DNA of 64,000 bases from Nocardioides euryhalodurans (GCF_004564375.1 NZ_CP038267.1:1924501-1988500); one strand, 5' to 3'. Positions 1-10,837 are shown, counted from the first letter of the stretch. Notes: a model not told the origin generated them from the letters alone. Numbers and translations are program-made.

Positions 1-588
1 TCGTGACGTCGAAGTTCTCGTTGGCGTCCTCGATGAACGCGTTGCCGGTGTCGATGATCTGGCCGAGGTCATCGCCGGTGCCGGCGAACGCGGCGCCGAG
101 CTCCTTGACGGTGGTCCGCAGCGCGTCCTTGTCGACCGACTCGACCGTGTTGGACAGGTTCGTGAGCAGCGTCTGGGTCTGGATCGGGGTGCGGGTGTTC
201 TCGACCGCGATCTCCGACTCGTCCCCGAGGTAGGGCTTCTCGTCGCTCTGCGGCTGCAGCTCGACGTACTGCTCCCCGACCGCGGACCGGTTGCCGACCA
301 GGGCGATGGCGTCGGCGGGGATCGAGTCGAAGGAGTCCTCGATGCCGAGGTGCACGTCGACGCCTGACCCGGTCAGCTCGAGCTGCTCCACCTGGCCGAT
401 CTTGACGCCGCGGTAGGTCACCTCTCCCCCGGCGAAGATGCCACCGGACTCCGCGAAGTGGGCGACGACCGTGTACGTGTCGTCGCGGACCAGCTGGTCG
501 AGCCGGGCGTAGCGGGCCCCGACGTAGCTCACGCCGAGCAGCGTGATGACCACGAAGACCAGCAGCTGCACCTTCGTACGACGCGTGA

Positions 589-592
<4 letters not shown>
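1..592 (-). CDS. mceF: MCE family protein, MceF position (3' end cut by window edge)
   Basis: This is the last substrate-binding subunit of the Mce lipid-import complex, and only the N-terminal 197 codons lie in the window. It starts with GTG at 592, and its GTGA overlaps the TGA of the upstream mce lipoprotein gene, so the two are translationally coupled. The N-terminus (ITRRTKVQLLVFVVITLLG) is a membrane anchor. It is followed by an MCE/MlaD beta-barrel domain (FAESGGIFAGGEVTYRGVKIG, residues about 40-120) and then the start of the helical region. In the family, six Mce proteins A-F form a periplasm-spanning tube that carries lipids to the YrbE permeases. The F assignment rests on its sixth position in the operon. 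Confidence 0.88.
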
Positions 593-2042
<1,450 letters not shown>

Positions 2043-2046
<4 letters not shown>

Positions 2047-3179
2047 CGTCCCACCTCCACGAGTCCGCCGAGGCTCTGGTCGAAGCGGTCCTGCCAGGCG
2101 GGGTTCGGGCCCTGTCCGAGGGGTACGCGGCTCGGCTCGGGCAGTGCCTCCTGGATCAGGTCGCAGGCCTCACCGGAGGTGTCGGCCTGGCTGACGAAGC
2201 CGCACAGGAACGTCGCCGGGTCGGCGGCGATCTGCCCGGGCGTCTGCTCGAGGTTGGAGCGGGTGTCGAGCGTGCCCGCCTGCGGGTTGTAGGTCAGGGC
2301 CAGGTTGTTGAGGGCGACCGGGGCCGCGGACAGGATCTCGTCGAGCGCGTCGCGTTGCTTGACCAGGACCTTGGAGACCCGGTTGAGGCCCTCGATGTTG
2401 CGACCGAGGATCGCGCGGTTGTCACGCACGAAGGTCGAGACCTCCCCCAGCGCGGTCGAGAGGTTGCGCAGCGAGGCCGCCAGCTCCTCCTTCTCGCCCT
2501 CCAGCACGGTGGACACGTCGGCGATCGACTGGTTGAAGTCGCGGACGGTCTGGTCGTTCTCGGCGAGGGTGCTGATGAAGCCCTGCAGCGCCCGGGCCGA
2601 CCCGAAGAACTCCTCCCGGTTGTCGCTCAGCGTCTGGCTGAAGTCGGAGAAGTCGCGGATGGTCTGGTTGAACTGCTCGCCCTCGCCCCCGAAGTTCTCG
2701 GCCGTGACCTCGAGCAGGTCCGACAGCGCGCCGTTGCGGTTGGCACCGGTCGGGCCGAGCGCGACGTTGAGCTCGTCGAGGTTCTCGTAGATCTCGTCGA
2801 GCTCGAGCGGTACGGCGGTCTGCTCGGTCTGCATGGTGGCGCCGTCGGGGAGCACCTCACCGCCGTCGTAGGCCGGGGTCAGCTGGACGTAGCGGTCGCC
2901 GACGATGGACGGCGAGACGATGACGGCCTGCGCGTCCGCGGGCACCTTCACCTCGGGGTCGTAGGAGATGGTCACCACCACGTCGGTGCCGGAGGGGGTC
3001 ACCGAGTCGACGGTGCCGACGGGCACGCCGAGCACCCGGACGTCACTGCCCTCGTAGAGGGAGATGGTGCGCGGGAAGTGGGCGGTCAGGGTCCGGCGCT
3101 CCTCGTTGCCGAACATGACGACGGCAGCGGCGGCGAGCAGCGCCAGGACGACGCCGGGGACGATCAGTCGCTTCACCAC
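2043..3179 (-). CDS. mceD: MCE family protein, MceD position
   Basis: This 378-residue substrate-binding subunit has one N-terminal membrane anchor (KRLIVPGVVLALLAAAAVVM). An MCE domain at about residues 35-115 carries the family pattern YEGSDVRVLGVPVGTVDSV and a SIVGDRYVQLTP strand. A long helical domain follows that would form the needle of the complex. The GTG start at 3179 lies 4 nt after the mceC stop, and the TGA overlaps the next ATG (mceE). The C-terminus (about residues 290-378) contains the cysteines CGFVSQADTSGEAC. The D assignment is by operon order. Confidence 0.87.
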
Positions 3180-3183
3180 GTCC

Positions 3184-4152
3184 TCACCTCCCCACCTGCG
3201 GCACGGGCGGCATGTTCTGGATGTAGGTGTCGAACCACGGGCCGGTGCCCAGCGTGTTGGCGAACACGCGGTAGAACGGCGCCATCAGTCGCAGGCTGTT
3301 GTCGATGTTGTCCTCGTTCTTGTTGAGCACCCGGACCACGTTCTCGAGGTGGGTCAGGGCCGGCTTCAGGTCCTCGCGGCTCTGCCGCACCAGGGTCGTC
3401 AGCTCCCGCGAGAGCGTCGACGTCGACACCAGCAGGTCGTGGATCGCCTCCCGCCGCCTCACCAGCGCCCGGAAGAGCACGTCGGCGTCCCGCATCAGCG
3501 CGATGATGTCCTCGTCGCGCTCGTCGAGCACCGTGGACACCTTCTCGAGGTTCTGCAGGAGCGTGTTGATCTGCTCGTTCTTGTCCGCCACGTTCGCCGA
3601 GAGGGCGGAGACGCCGTCGAGGGCGGCCCGGAACTCCTCGGGCGTGTTGCGGGTCAGGTCCGCCAGCGTCGTCATCGACTCGGCCAGCTGGTCGGTGTCG
3701 ATGTCCGCCGAGGTCTCGGCGAGACCCTCGAAGGCCTCCACCACGTCGTACGGGGAGCTGGTCCGCTCGACGGGGATCTCCGACCCCTCGTTCATCTGGC
3801 CGTCGCCCGCGGGCTGCAGCGCGAGGAACATCGCCCCGAGCAGCGTCTTGACCTTGATCGCGGCGGCGGACTCCTGGCCGAAGTCCACGTCGTCCTCGAC
3901 CCGGAAGCGGACCCGGACGTGGTCACCGGCCAGGGCGACCTCCTCGACCTTGCCCACCCGGACGCCGGCGACCCGGACCTCGTCGTTGGCCTTGAGGCCA
4001 CCGGCCTCGCTGAAGCTCGCGTAGTAGACGTCGCCACCGCCGATGACCGGCAGCGAGGACGCCTTGAAGGAGACGAGGATCAACCCGGCGATGACGGCGA
4101 GGCTGATCGCCCCGACCACCACCGGGTTGCGCTCGCGGAACGGCACGCTCAT
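3184..4152 (-). CDS. mceC: MCE family protein, MceC position
   Basis: This 322-residue Mce subunit is read from ATG at 4152 (MSVPFRERNPVVVG). A longer in-frame start at 4293 would run back over the end of mceB, and its extra 47 residues look non-native, so I reject it. An N-terminal membrane anchor precedes an MCE domain (FSEAGGLKANDEVRVAGVRVG, LLGAMFLALQPAG) and a helical region ending in FDTYIQNMPPVPQVGR. This is the only gene of the operon separated from its upstream neighbour by a real gap (70 nt after the mceB stop). The gap contains a GGAGCGCAGCGAG element that resembles the core of the repeat array near 15 kb. Confidence 0.86.
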   Translation of the reverse strand: MSVPFRERNPVVVGAISLAVIAGLILVSFKASSLPVIGGGDVYYASFSEAGGLKANDEVRVAGVRVGKVEEVALAGDHVRVRFRVEDDVDFGQESAAAIKVKTLLGAMFLALQPAGDGQMNEGSEIPVERTSSPYDVVEAFEGLAETSADIDTDQLAESMTTLADLTRNTPEEFRAALDGVSALSANVADKNEQINTLLQNLEKVSTVLDERDEDIIALMRDADVLFRALVRRREAIHDLLVSTSTLSRELTTLVRQSREDLKPALTHLENVVRVLNKNEDNIDNSLRLMAPFYRVFANTLGTGPWFDTYIQNMPPVPQVGR

Positions 4153-4222
4153 GTCCGGGGTCCCCTCGGAGTCGTGCGCGGAGGGAGCGCAGCGAGTGGA
4201 AAGTGCGACTTCGTGGGGTGGT

Positions 4223-5269
4223 TCATCCGAGATCACACCTGTCTGCCACCTTGGTTCCGGGGAGGGGGTACCTGACGCCGAGGTTCTGGCCACCCGGCAG
4301 CCGGACGTTGCCCTTGAACTCGCAGAGGTAGAAGTTGAACCACGAGCCGTAGATCGCCGTCCGGCCCACCTTGGTCAGCTTGATCGGCAGCACCTGCAGC
4401 GCCCGGTCGAGCTCGGCCCGGTTGCGGTCCACGTTGCCCGCGAAGCGGCGCAGCTGCTCGATGTCCTCGACGAAGGGCTTGCGGATGCCCGAGACCAGGT
4501 CGGCGGTCTCGACGGAGAGGTCGGAGATCTGCTCGAGCGAGCCGAGGATGGCCTGCCGGTCGTCCTTGAGGCCGCCGACCAGGGTGCGGAACGAGTTGAT
4601 CAGCTCGGTGAGCTCCTGGTCTCGGTTGCCGATCTGGACGAGCACGGTGTTGAGGTTGTCGATCAGGTCCGAGATGACCTCGTCACGGTCGGCGAGGGTC
4701 TGGGTGACCGAGGCCGTGCTCTGGAGCAGCCCCTCGAGAGTGCCACCCTCGCCCTGGAAGACCCGGATGACCTCGTAGGAGAGCTGGTTGAGCTCCTCGG
4801 GAGAGAGCGCCTCGAAGAGCGGCTTGAAGCCGTTGAACAGCACCGTCAGGTCCAGGGCCGGCGAGGTCTGGCCGACCGGGATGGTGGCGTCCTCGTCGAG
4901 CCGGGCGGTGTCCCCGATGGTCTCGCTGAGGGAGATGTAGCGCTGGCCGACGAGGTTGCGGTAGCGGATCGAGGCGTTGGTGGCCTCGCTCAGCGGGGTG
5001 TCCTCGTCGACCTTGAACGACACCATCGCGCGGGTGCGGTCGACGATCTCGACCCCGGTCACCACGCCCACCTTCACGCCGGCGATGCGAACGTCGTCGC
5101 CCTCGACGACGCCCGTCGCGTCGACGAACTCGGCGCGGTAGTCCTTGGTACTGCCGAAGGAGATGTTGCCGATCGTCACGACCAGCATCGAGGTGGCCAG
5201 GGTCGTCACCACGATGAAGATCAGCAGCTTGACCAGGTCGCCCGTGGTCTTCTTGTCGAGGAGGCTCAC
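4223..5269 (-). CDS. mceB: MCE family protein, MceB position
   Basis: This 348-residue subunit starts with GTG at 5269, where the sequence GTGA also provides the mceA stop. I chose this start over a longer reading inside mceA because of the typical start (SLLDKKTTGDLVKLL) and the operon-wide GTGA overlap. A membrane anchor (LLIFIVVTTLATSMLVVTIG) precedes an MCE domain (FVDATGVVEGDDVRIAGVKVG, YRNLVGQRYISLS). The helical domain ends in a conserved tail (YGSWFNFYLCEF) typical of MceB proteins. It is part of the lipid-uptake tube together with its operon partners. Confidence 0.88.
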   Translation of the reverse strand: MSLLDKKTTGDLVKLLIFIVVTTLATSMLVVTIGNISFGSTKDYRAEFVDATGVVEGDDVRIAGVKVGVVTGVEIVDRTRAMVSFKVDEDTPLSEATNASIRYRNLVGQRYISLSETIGDTARLDEDATIPVGQTSPALDLTVLFNGFKPLFEALSPEELNQLSYEVIRVFQGEGGTLEGLLQSTASVTQTLADRDEVISDLIDNLNTVLVQIGNRDQELTELINSFRTLVGGLKDDRQAILGSLEQISDLSVETADLVSGIRKPFVEDIEQLRRFAGNVDRNRAELDRALQVLPIKLTKVGRTAIYGSWFNFYLCEFKGNVRLPGGQNLGVRYPLPGTKVADRCDLG

Positions 5270-6552
5270 CGGAGACTCACCTCCGCACCCCGCGCCATCG
5301 GGCCGACCAGCAGCACCCCGAGGTCGGGGACGTCGTCGGCGGTGACGCCGAGGCCGGGGGCGAGCAACGACTTGAGCATCTGCTCCTCGGCCGTCGAGCC
5401 CTCGAAGCCCGCGCCGCTGCCCCACGAGGGGGCGACCCGGCTGGTTCCCTTGCCGGTCGGCTCGTCGACGCCGTCGTCGAAGTCCGGCTGGGTCCGCACG
5501 GGGTTCTCCTGGTCGAACGGCGGGTTCGGCAGGTGCAGGCAGGTCGGCCCTCGCGTGTCGCCGAAGCGGGGGGTGTCCGAGGCGTTGTAGCCGCGGGGCT
5601 GGTTGGGCAGCGTCTCGAGCACGATGTGGAGCGTGAAGCCGCGGAAGGCCTCGGCCTGCCGGACGCCGGCGTTGACGATGCCCTCGAGGAGGCAGGGGTA
5701 CTCGGGCGCGTACCTCGCGAGGAGCCGCAGCTGCTGCGCGCTCACGTCACCGAGGCGGATCAGGTTGTCGCCGTTGGTGTCGAGGAAGTCGCGCGAGGTC
5801 GAGGCGAAGGCAGCCACGTCGGTGTAGAGCGCGCGGACCTTGGCGTCACGGTCCTCGAGCGTGCCGGTGGTCGTGATCGTGTTGCGCAGGATCCGGGCGA
5901 TCTGGGGCATCACGTCGGCGTAGGTGTCGGACACCTGGGCGGTCAGCCGGAGGTCGTCGATGATCTGCGGGACCTGCGGGTTGAGCCGCTTGAGGTAGGC
6001 GTCGAGGGTCTCGAGGTTCTCCCCGAGCCGCTCGCCCCGCCCCTCGAGCGCGGTGGCGATCGCGTTGAGCGTCATGTTGAGCTCGGCCGGCTGCACCGTC
6101 CGCAGCAGCGGGTAGAGGTCGGAGAGCACCTTCTCGACCTCGATCGAGACGTCGGTGCGCTCGATGGTCTGCCCGACCTCGAGCGGCGCGTCGCCGGTCT
6201 GGCTCCCCTCGGGGATCTCGAGCGAGACGTACTTCTCGCCGAAGAGCGTCTTGGGGACGATCGAGCCGGTGACGTCGGCAGGGATGGTGTCGATCTCGCC
6301 GGGGTAGAGGCCGAGCGTGAGCACGGCGCCCTCGGCGTCGGACTCGAACTCGAGCACCTCGCCGACGATCACACCACGCACCTTGACGTCGGCGCGCTGC
6401 GGGAGCTGCAGGCCGATCTTGCTGGTCTGCAGGCTCACCTCGTCGTAGTCGGCGAACTTCTTGCTGAAGATGGCGTACGTCAGCCACACGCCCAGCAGCA
6501 GCAGGCACAGGAAGATGACGCCCAGGGCCTTGTGGGCAGCCAGGATCCTCAT
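5266..6552 (-). CDS. mceA: MCE family protein, MceA position
   Basis: This 428-residue first Mce subunit lies 7 nt after yrbEB. Residues 1-30 are a hydrophobic anchor (HKALGVIFLCLLLLGVWLT). Residues about 38-120 form the MCE domain (LQLPQRADVKVRGVIVGEV, TLFGEKYVSLEIP). A long helical domain follows and then a proline- and acidic-rich tail reaching residue 428. The tail contains PGLGVTADDVPDLGVLLVGP, commonly seen in actinobacterial MceA proteins. Translation is coupled to mceB through a GTGA overlap. Confidence 0.88.
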   Translation of the reverse strand: MRILAAHKALGVIFLCLLLLGVWLTYAIFSKKFADYDEVSLQTSKIGLQLPQRADVKVRGVIVGEVLEFESDAEGAVLTLGLYPGEIDTIPADVTGSIVPKTLFGEKYVSLEIPEGSQTGDAPLEVGQTIERTDVSIEVEKVLSDLYPLLRTVQPAELNMTLNAIATALEGRGERLGENLETLDAYLKRLNPQVPQIIDDLRLTAQVSDTYADVMPQIARILRNTITTTGTLEDRDAKVRALYTDVAAFASTSRDFLDTNGDNLIRLGDVSAQQLRLLARYAPEYPCLLEGIVNAGVRQAEAFRGFTLHIVLETLPNQPRGYNASDTPRFGDTRGPTCLHLPNPPFDQENPVRTQPDFDDGVDEPTGKGTSRVAPSWGSGAGFEGSTAEEQMLKSLLAPGLGVTADDVPDLGVLLVGPMARGAEVSLR

Positions 6553-6559
6553 CGGCGCC

Positions 6560-7387
6560 TCACCCCGCCAGCCGTACGGTCGTGGTGGTGCCCCAGATCG
6601 CCATCGACAGGAACAGGTCGATCACGTTGACCGCCACGATGCTGGTCCGCACCGCGCGGCCCACGGCCACACCGACCCCCGCCGGACCGCCCGAGGCGTT
6701 GTAGCCGTGGTAGCAGTGGATGAGGATCACGGTCACCGCGAAGACGAGCACCTTGCCGAAGGACCACAGCACGTCTCCCGGGGGTAGGAACTGGTTGAAG
6801 TAGTGGTCGTAGGTCCCTGGTGACTGCCCGAAGAACTGGGTGACCGTCAGCCGGGTCGCGAAGTACGACGACAGCAGGCCCACCACGTAGAGCGGGATGA
6901 TCGCGATCAGCCCGCCGATGATGCGGGTCGTCACCAGGAACGGCAGCGAGGGGATCGCCATCACCTCGAGGGCGTCGACCTCCTCGGAGATCCGCATCGC
7001 GCCGAGCTGGGCCGTGAAGCCGCAGCCGACCGTGGCCGCCAGGGCGATGCCGGCCACCAGGGGGGCGATCTCGCGGGTGTTGAAGTAGGCCGACACGAAG
7101 CCGGAGAAGGCGGCCGTGCCGAGCTGGTTGAGGGCGGCGTACCCCTGCAGGCCGACGTTGGTGCCGGTGAAGAAGCACAGCATCGTGATCACGCCGGTCG
7201 TGCCGCCGATGACCGCGAGCGAGCCCGACCCGAGCGTCACCTCGGCGAGGACCCGCAGGATCTCCTTCTTGTAGCGACGGATGGTCCGCGGGGTCCACGC
7301 GAGGGCGCGGATGTAGAACGACAGCTCCTCGCCGAGGCTGTCGAGCGTCTTGAGCGGCCTGCCGACGACCGCGCGCACACTGGCCAC
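6560..7387 (-). CDS. yrbEB: MlaE/YrbE family permease, YrbEB position
   Basis: This 275-residue integral membrane subunit of the Mce lipid transporter belongs to the MlaE/YrbE (DUF140) family. Several hydrophobic segments are visible (GSGSLAVIGGTTGVITMLCF, IAPLVAGIALAATVGCGFTA, IIGGLIAIIPLYVVGLL). So is the conserved cytoplasmic loop MRISEEVDALEVMAIPSLPFL, which contacts the ATPase in the family. The GYNASGGPAGVGVAVGRAV motif near the C-terminus is characteristic. The gene sits 3 nt after yrbEA and 7 nt before mceA. Confidence 0.93.
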   Translation of the reverse strand: MASVRAVVGRPLKTLDSLGEELSFYIRALAWTPRTIRRYKKEILRVLAEVTLGSGSLAVIGGTTGVITMLCFFTGTNVGLQGYAALNQLGTAAFSGFVSAYFNTREIAPLVAGIALAATVGCGFTAQLGAMRISEEVDALEVMAIPSLPFLVTTRIIGGLIAIIPLYVVGLLSSYFATRLTVTQFFGQSPGTYDHYFNQFLPPGDVLWSFGKVLVFAVTVILIHCYHGYNASGGPAGVGVAVGRAVRTSIVAVNVIDLFLSMAIWGTTTTVRLAG

Positions 7388-7390
7388 GGG

Positions 7391-8176
7391 TCAACCTGTC
7401 TTCGGGGGGACGAGCTGGAAGTAGATGGCGCTCATGACGACGTTCACGACGAAGAGCAGCAGGAAGGTGATGACCACCGACTCGTTGACCGCGTCGCCCA
7501 CGCCCTTGGGTCCGCCGGCGGCGTTCATGCCCTTGTAGGAGGCGACGATCGCGGCGATCAGCCCGAAGATGACCGCCTTGATCATCCCCTGCCAGAGATC
7601 TGCCAGCTGTGCGAGCGCGGTGAAGCTCGCCAGGTAGGCGCCTGGGGTGCCGTCCTGCAGGATCACGTTGAAGACGTAGCCGCCCGCGACGCCCACGACG
7701 CTCACCAGCCCGTTGAGGAAGACCGCCACCAGCATCGCGGCCAGCACCCGCGGTACGACGAGGCGCTGGATCGGGTCGATCCCCAGCACCATCATGGCGT
7801 CGAGCTCCTCGCGGATCTTGCGCGAACCGAGGTCGGCGGCGATGGCCGAGCCGCCCGCTCCGGCGATGAGCAGCGCCGTCGCGATCGGTCCGGCCTCGCG
7901 GATCACGGCGAGCACGGCGGCGGATCCGGTGAACGACTGCGCACCGAACTGCTTGATCAGGCCACCGACCTGCAGCGCGATCACGGCGCCGAACGGGATC
8001 GCCACCAGGGCGGTCGGGATGATCGTCACGGAGGCGATGAACCAGGCCTGCTGGAGGAACTCCCGCAGCTGGAACGGGCGCCGGAAGAGGTTGCGTCCGA
8101 CGTCGAGACCGAAGGCGAAGAGCTTGCCCGCGGTCCCGATCGGCCGCAGCGCCCGGGAGCTGGTCAGGGTCGACAC
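7391..8176 (-). CDS. yrbEA: MlaE/YrbE family permease, YrbEA position
   Basis: This 261-residue permease is the first of the YrbE pair. It has the family loop (SRKIREELDAMMVLGIDPIQ), the C-terminal GMNAAGGPKGVGDAVNESVV motif, and about five membrane segments. It pairs with YrbEB to form the inner-membrane channel that receives lipid from the Mce tube. Its start follows the mkl stop by 1 nt, so permease and ATPase are co-expressed. Confidence 0.93.
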   Translation of the reverse strand: MSTLTSSRALRPIGTAGKLFAFGLDVGRNLFRRPFQLREFLQQAWFIASVTIIPTALVAIPFGAVIALQVGGLIKQFGAQSFTGSAAVLAVIREAGPIATALLIAGAGGSAIAADLGSRKIREELDAMMVLGIDPIQRLVVPRVLAAMLVAVFLNGLVSVVGVAGGYVFNVILQDGTPGAYLASFTALAQLADLWQGMIKAVIFGLIAAIVASYKGMNAAGGPKGVGDAVNESVVITFLLLFVVNVVMSAIYFQLVPPKTG

Positions 8177-8177
8177 C

Positions 8178-9131
8178 TCAGCCGCCCGTCGCCATCGTCA
8201 TGTTCTCGTCGAAGGACCCCGGGGGCGGGGTCACGCCGTTCTCGCGGCACCACGAGCCGGGCTCGCGCTGGCTGCGCCGCTTGATGCCGTTGGAGGGGTC
8301 GAGCTGCATCGGGATCGGCGGCAGCGGCGGGAGGTCCTGGTCCTTCTCGGCCTCGAGCTCGTCGGCGTCCTTCTCCTCCGACATCCCGATCGGGCCGACC
8401 TTCTGGGCGTTGAGGAACTGCCGGACGACCGGCTCCTCGGAGGAGAGCAGCATCTCGCGCGGCCCGAACATCGCGAGGTGCTTGTGGTAGAGCAGCCCGA
8501 TGTTGTCCGGGACGGTCCGGGCGGTGTTGATGTCGTGGGTCACGATGAGGAACGTCGCGTCGATCTGCGCGTTGAGGTCGACGATCAGCTGGTTGAGGAA
8601 CGCCGTCCGCACGGGGTCAAGGCCTGAGTCCGGCTCGTCGAAGAGCACGATCTCGGGGTCCAGGACCAGGGCCCGGGCCAGGCCGGCCCGCTTGCGCATG
8701 CCCCCCGAGATCTCGCCGGGCAGCTTGTCCTCGGCGCCGATCAGACCGACCAGGTCCATCTTCTCCATGACGACGTCACGGACCTCGCTCTCCGACTTCT
8801 TGGTGTGCTCGCGGAGCGGGAAGGCGACGTTGTCGTAGAGGTTCATCGAGCCGAACATCGCGCCGTCCTGGAACAGCACGCCGAAGAGCTTGCGGATCTC
8901 GTAGAGGTCCTTCTCGGAGCAGGTCGCGATGTCGGTGCCCTCGATGACGATCGAGCCCTTGTCGGGCTTGAGCAGCCCGATCAGGGTCTTGAGGAAGACC
9001 GACTTGCCGGTGCCGGAGGGGCCGAGCATGACGCAGATCTCGCCGGCAGGGATCGTCAGGGTCACGTCACCCCAGATCAGCTGCTTGCCGAACGACTTGG
9101 TCAGGTCGTCCACCTGGATCTCGACACCCAT
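8178..9131 (-). CDS. mkl: Mce-associated ABC ATPase (Mkl/MceG, MlaF-like)
   Basis: This 317-residue ATPase drives the YrbE/Mce lipid importer. It has Walker A GPSGTGKS, a signature ISGGMRKRAGLARAL, Walker B IVLFDEPDSGLDP and a switch His in VTHDI. The C-terminal extension of about 65 residues after the ATPase core (acidic, then proline-rich, ending MTMATGG) is seen in actinobacterial Mkl/MceG. I chose ATG 9131 (GVEIQVDDLTKSFG) because GGAGGGA lies 9 nt upstream; a longer reading to 9209 adds non-conserved sequence. It heads the whole mce operon and lies next to rplL, the place where mycobacteria keep an isolated mkl. Confidence 0.93.
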   Translation of the reverse strand: MGVEIQVDDLTKSFGKQLIWGDVTLTIPAGEICVMLGPSGTGKSVFLKTLIGLLKPDKGSIVIEGTDIATCSEKDLYEIRKLFGVLFQDGAMFGSMNLYDNVAFPLREHTKKSESEVRDVVMEKMDLVGLIGAEDKLPGEISGGMRKRAGLARALVLDPEIVLFDEPDSGLDPVRTAFLNQLIVDLNAQIDATFLIVTHDINTARTVPDNIGLLYHKHLAMFGPREMLLSSEEPVVRQFLNAQKVGPIGMSEEKDADELEAEKDQDLPPLPPIPMQLDPSNGIKRRSQREPGSWCRENGVTPPPGSFDENMTMATGG

Positions 9132-9438
9132 GCCTGGCGCTCCCTCCTCTGCCTCGAGCCCGTGCGTGGTGAGAGGGGGACGCGCAACGACACGTCGGTG
9201 GCGCCCCACTCGCCAGTAACAACGGGACCTGACGGGCGAGGTTACGCAACATTTCGGTTCTCGTCACCGCGCCGACACGGGCCGCGGCCATCCTGACCGG
9301 AATTCGTTCCGGTGAACACCCGTACCGCCGGCCGAGACCACATCGTGACCGTGCCCGGATACGCGTACGGGGCGGGCACCAGGTGGTGCCCGCCCCGTAC
9401 GGCGGAGTGCTGGGTCCCCGCGGGGACTCAGCGCGAGG
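9132..9438. other. Intergenic region between mkl and rplL (promoter and terminator sequences, no gene)
   Basis: About 300 nt without a convincing ORF. On the minus strand it should carry the mce operon promoter. Visible items are a small hairpin ACCGGAA-TTCG-TTCCGGT (9296-9313), a candidate operator TTACT-GGCG-AGTGG (about 9214-9229, minus-strand reading), and the rplL terminator at 9364-9401. No clear -35/-10 pair stands out. Confidence 0.5.
9364..9401 (-). terminator. Strong hairpin terminator after rplL
   Basis: A perfect 17-bp inverted repeat (CGTACGGGGCGGGCACC and its complement) with a 4-nt AGGT loop, 37 nt beyond the rplL stop. There is no T-tract, as is common for actinobacterial terminators. 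It separates the ribosomal-protein transcript from the mce operon, so rpoB does not follow rplL directly here. Confidence 0.8.
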
Positions 9439-9834
9439 TCACTTGAGGGTGACGGTGGCGCCGGCGCCCTCGAGGGACTCCTTGGCCTTCTCGGCGGCCT
9501 CCTTGGTGGCGTTCTCGAGGATCGTCTTGGGGGCGGACTCGACGAGGTCCTTGGCCTCCTTCAGGCCGAGGGACGTGAGCGCGCGCACCTCCTTGATGAC
9601 GTTGATCTTCTTGTCGCCGGCGGCCTCGAGGACGACCTCGAACTCGTCCTTCTCCTCGGCAGCGGCAGCGCCCGCGTCGCCGCCGGCAGCGGCAGCGCCC
9701 GGGGCGGCAACGGCGACCGGAGCGGCGGCGGTGACGCCGAAGGTCTCCTCGAACTGCTTCACGAACTCGCTCAGCTCAATGAGGGTCATCTCCTTGAACG
9801 CGTCGAGCAGCTCGTCGGTGGTGAGCTTCGCCAT
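9439..9834 (-). CDS. rplL: 50S ribosomal protein L7/L12
   Basis: This 131-residue ribosomal stalk protein binds translation GTPases. It has the N-terminal dimerisation domain ([20 protein letters not shown]), an Ala/Gly-rich hinge (about residues 38-60), and the C-terminal factor-binding domain ([35 protein letters not shown]). ATG 9834 begins the conserved MAKLTTDE; the in-frame extension to 9864 is spurious. It lies 84 nt after rplJ. Confidence 0.98.
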   Translation of the reverse strand: MAKLTTDELLDAFKEMTLIELSEFVKQFEETFGVTAAAPVAVAAPGAAAAGGDAGAAAAEEKDEFEVVLEAAGDKKINVIKEVRALTSLGLKEAKDLVESAPKTILENATKEAAEKAKESLEGAGATVTLK

Positions 9835-9918
9835 GAGGGCGTTTCCTTCCGTAGTGCGGTCCACCTGCTGGCGGTGGACCTGGTGTGCTGGTTTCAGGTG
9901 GTGTGCGTCGGCCTGGGG

Positions 9919-10563
9919 TCAGGCGTCGGCAGGCTGGTCGTCGCCAGCCTCGGTCCCGGCAGCCTCGTCGGCGGCCGACTCCTCGGCAGCGTCAGCGACC
10001 GGCCCAGTGCTTGAATCCTGGGGGGCACCACCTGCGAGGATCGTGGGGTCGCTCTCGGCCTTGGCCTGCAGGGCGCCGGCGAGCCGGGCAGCCTGCGAGA
10101 TCGGGGCGTTGAGCAGGTAGACGGCCTGGCTGAGCGACGCGAGCATCGCGCCGGCCAGCTTGCCCATGAGCACCTCACGCGACTCGAGGTCAGCGAGCTT
10201 GCTGATCTCGGCGGCGTCGAGGGGCTTGCCGTCCAGGACGCCACCCTTGATCACGAGGGTGGGGTTCGCCTTGGCAAAGTCACGCAGGCCCTTGGCCGCC
10301 TCGACCACGTCGCCGTTGATGAAGGCGATGGCGGTCGGACCGGTCAGCAGGTCCTCGAAGCCGTCGATCCCCGCCTCGGAGGCGGCGATCTTGGCCAGCG
10401 TGTTCTTGACCACGGCGTAGCTGGCGTTCTCACCGAGGGAGCGCCGCAGTTCCTGCAGCTGCTTCACGGTGAGACCGCGGTACTCGGTCAGCACGGCACC
10501 CGAGGACTCGTTGAAGGACTCAACGATCTCCGAGACGGCCGCTTGCTTGTCTGCCCGCGCCAT
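9919..10563 (-). CDS. rplJ: 50S ribosomal protein L10
   Basis: This 214-residue L10 anchors L7/L12 dimers to the ribosome. The conserved N-terminal domain starts [17 protein letters not shown], and [16 protein letters not shown] and [10 protein letters not shown] follow. The helical L12-binding segment reaches about residue 170. The last 40 residues are a low-complexity Ala/Glu/Asp tail, longer than in E. coli L10. ATG 10563 is preceded by GGAAGGAGA. Confidence 0.98.
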   Translation of the reverse strand: MARADKQAAVSEIVESFNESSGAVLTEYRGLTVKQLQELRRSLGENASYAVVKNTLAKIAASEAGIDGFEDLLTGPTAIAFINGDVVEAAKGLRDFAKANPTLVIKGGVLDGKPLDAAEISKLADLESREVLMGKLAGAMLASLSQAVYLLNAPISQAARLAGALQAKAESDPTILAGGAPQDSSTGPVADAAEESAADEAAGTEAGDDQPADA

Positions 10564-10800
10564 GGGTCTCCTTCCGGACTGGTGAGACCGACCGGGCCCG
10601 GAAAGGACGAACGCCCCGAGCACAGGCTCAGGGCGTGGACGGATCCGTGTGAGGGATCCTGCTCTGTCACCTGCGCTGGCCGTCCGCTCTGCGGAACCTT
10701 CGATCTGCTCGCTCGTCGCGGGCCGATCACCGGCGGTCTCTGGTTGCTGCGCGCCACTCTACGGGGCGTCGGGAGCTGCCACCAAATCGATGCCCCGGAC
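10564..10800 (-). promoter_or_regulatory. Probable L10 leader (rplJL 5' untranslated region)
   Basis: The 290-nt gap between rplA and rplJ holds structured sequence in the place where bacteria carry the L10(L12)4-binding autoregulatory leader. A 10-bp stem (10612-10621 with 10626-10635, loop ACAG) lies about 50 nt before the rplJ start, and a GGATCC...GGATCC pair lies at 10641-10659. The assignment rests on location and structure. I could not match it to a covariance model. Confidence 0.45.
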
Positions 10801-10806
10801 GTGCGA

Positions 10807-10837
10807 CAGGGCGGCGACCACGGAGGTCACCGCCCTG
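10807..10837 (-). terminator. Hairpin after rplA (terminator or attenuator)
   Basis: CAGGGCGGCGACC (10807-10819) pairs with GGTCACCGCCCTG (10825-10837) through a 5-nt loop, giving 13 bp with one G-T wobble. It begins about 17 nt past the rplA stop. It would end or attenuate the rplK-rplA transcript before rplJ. Confidence 0.6.

Noticed and set aside
4175-4203. GGAGCGCAGCGAG element in the mceB-mceC gap as a mobile element
   Set aside because: It is a single short copy with no terminal repeats or target duplication. I only note its similarity to the 103-bp array core.
10641-10659. GGATCC...GGATCC pair as an independent regulatory site
   Set aside because: Each half is a self-palindrome, so the pairing is not specific; I treat it only as part of the possible L10 leader.
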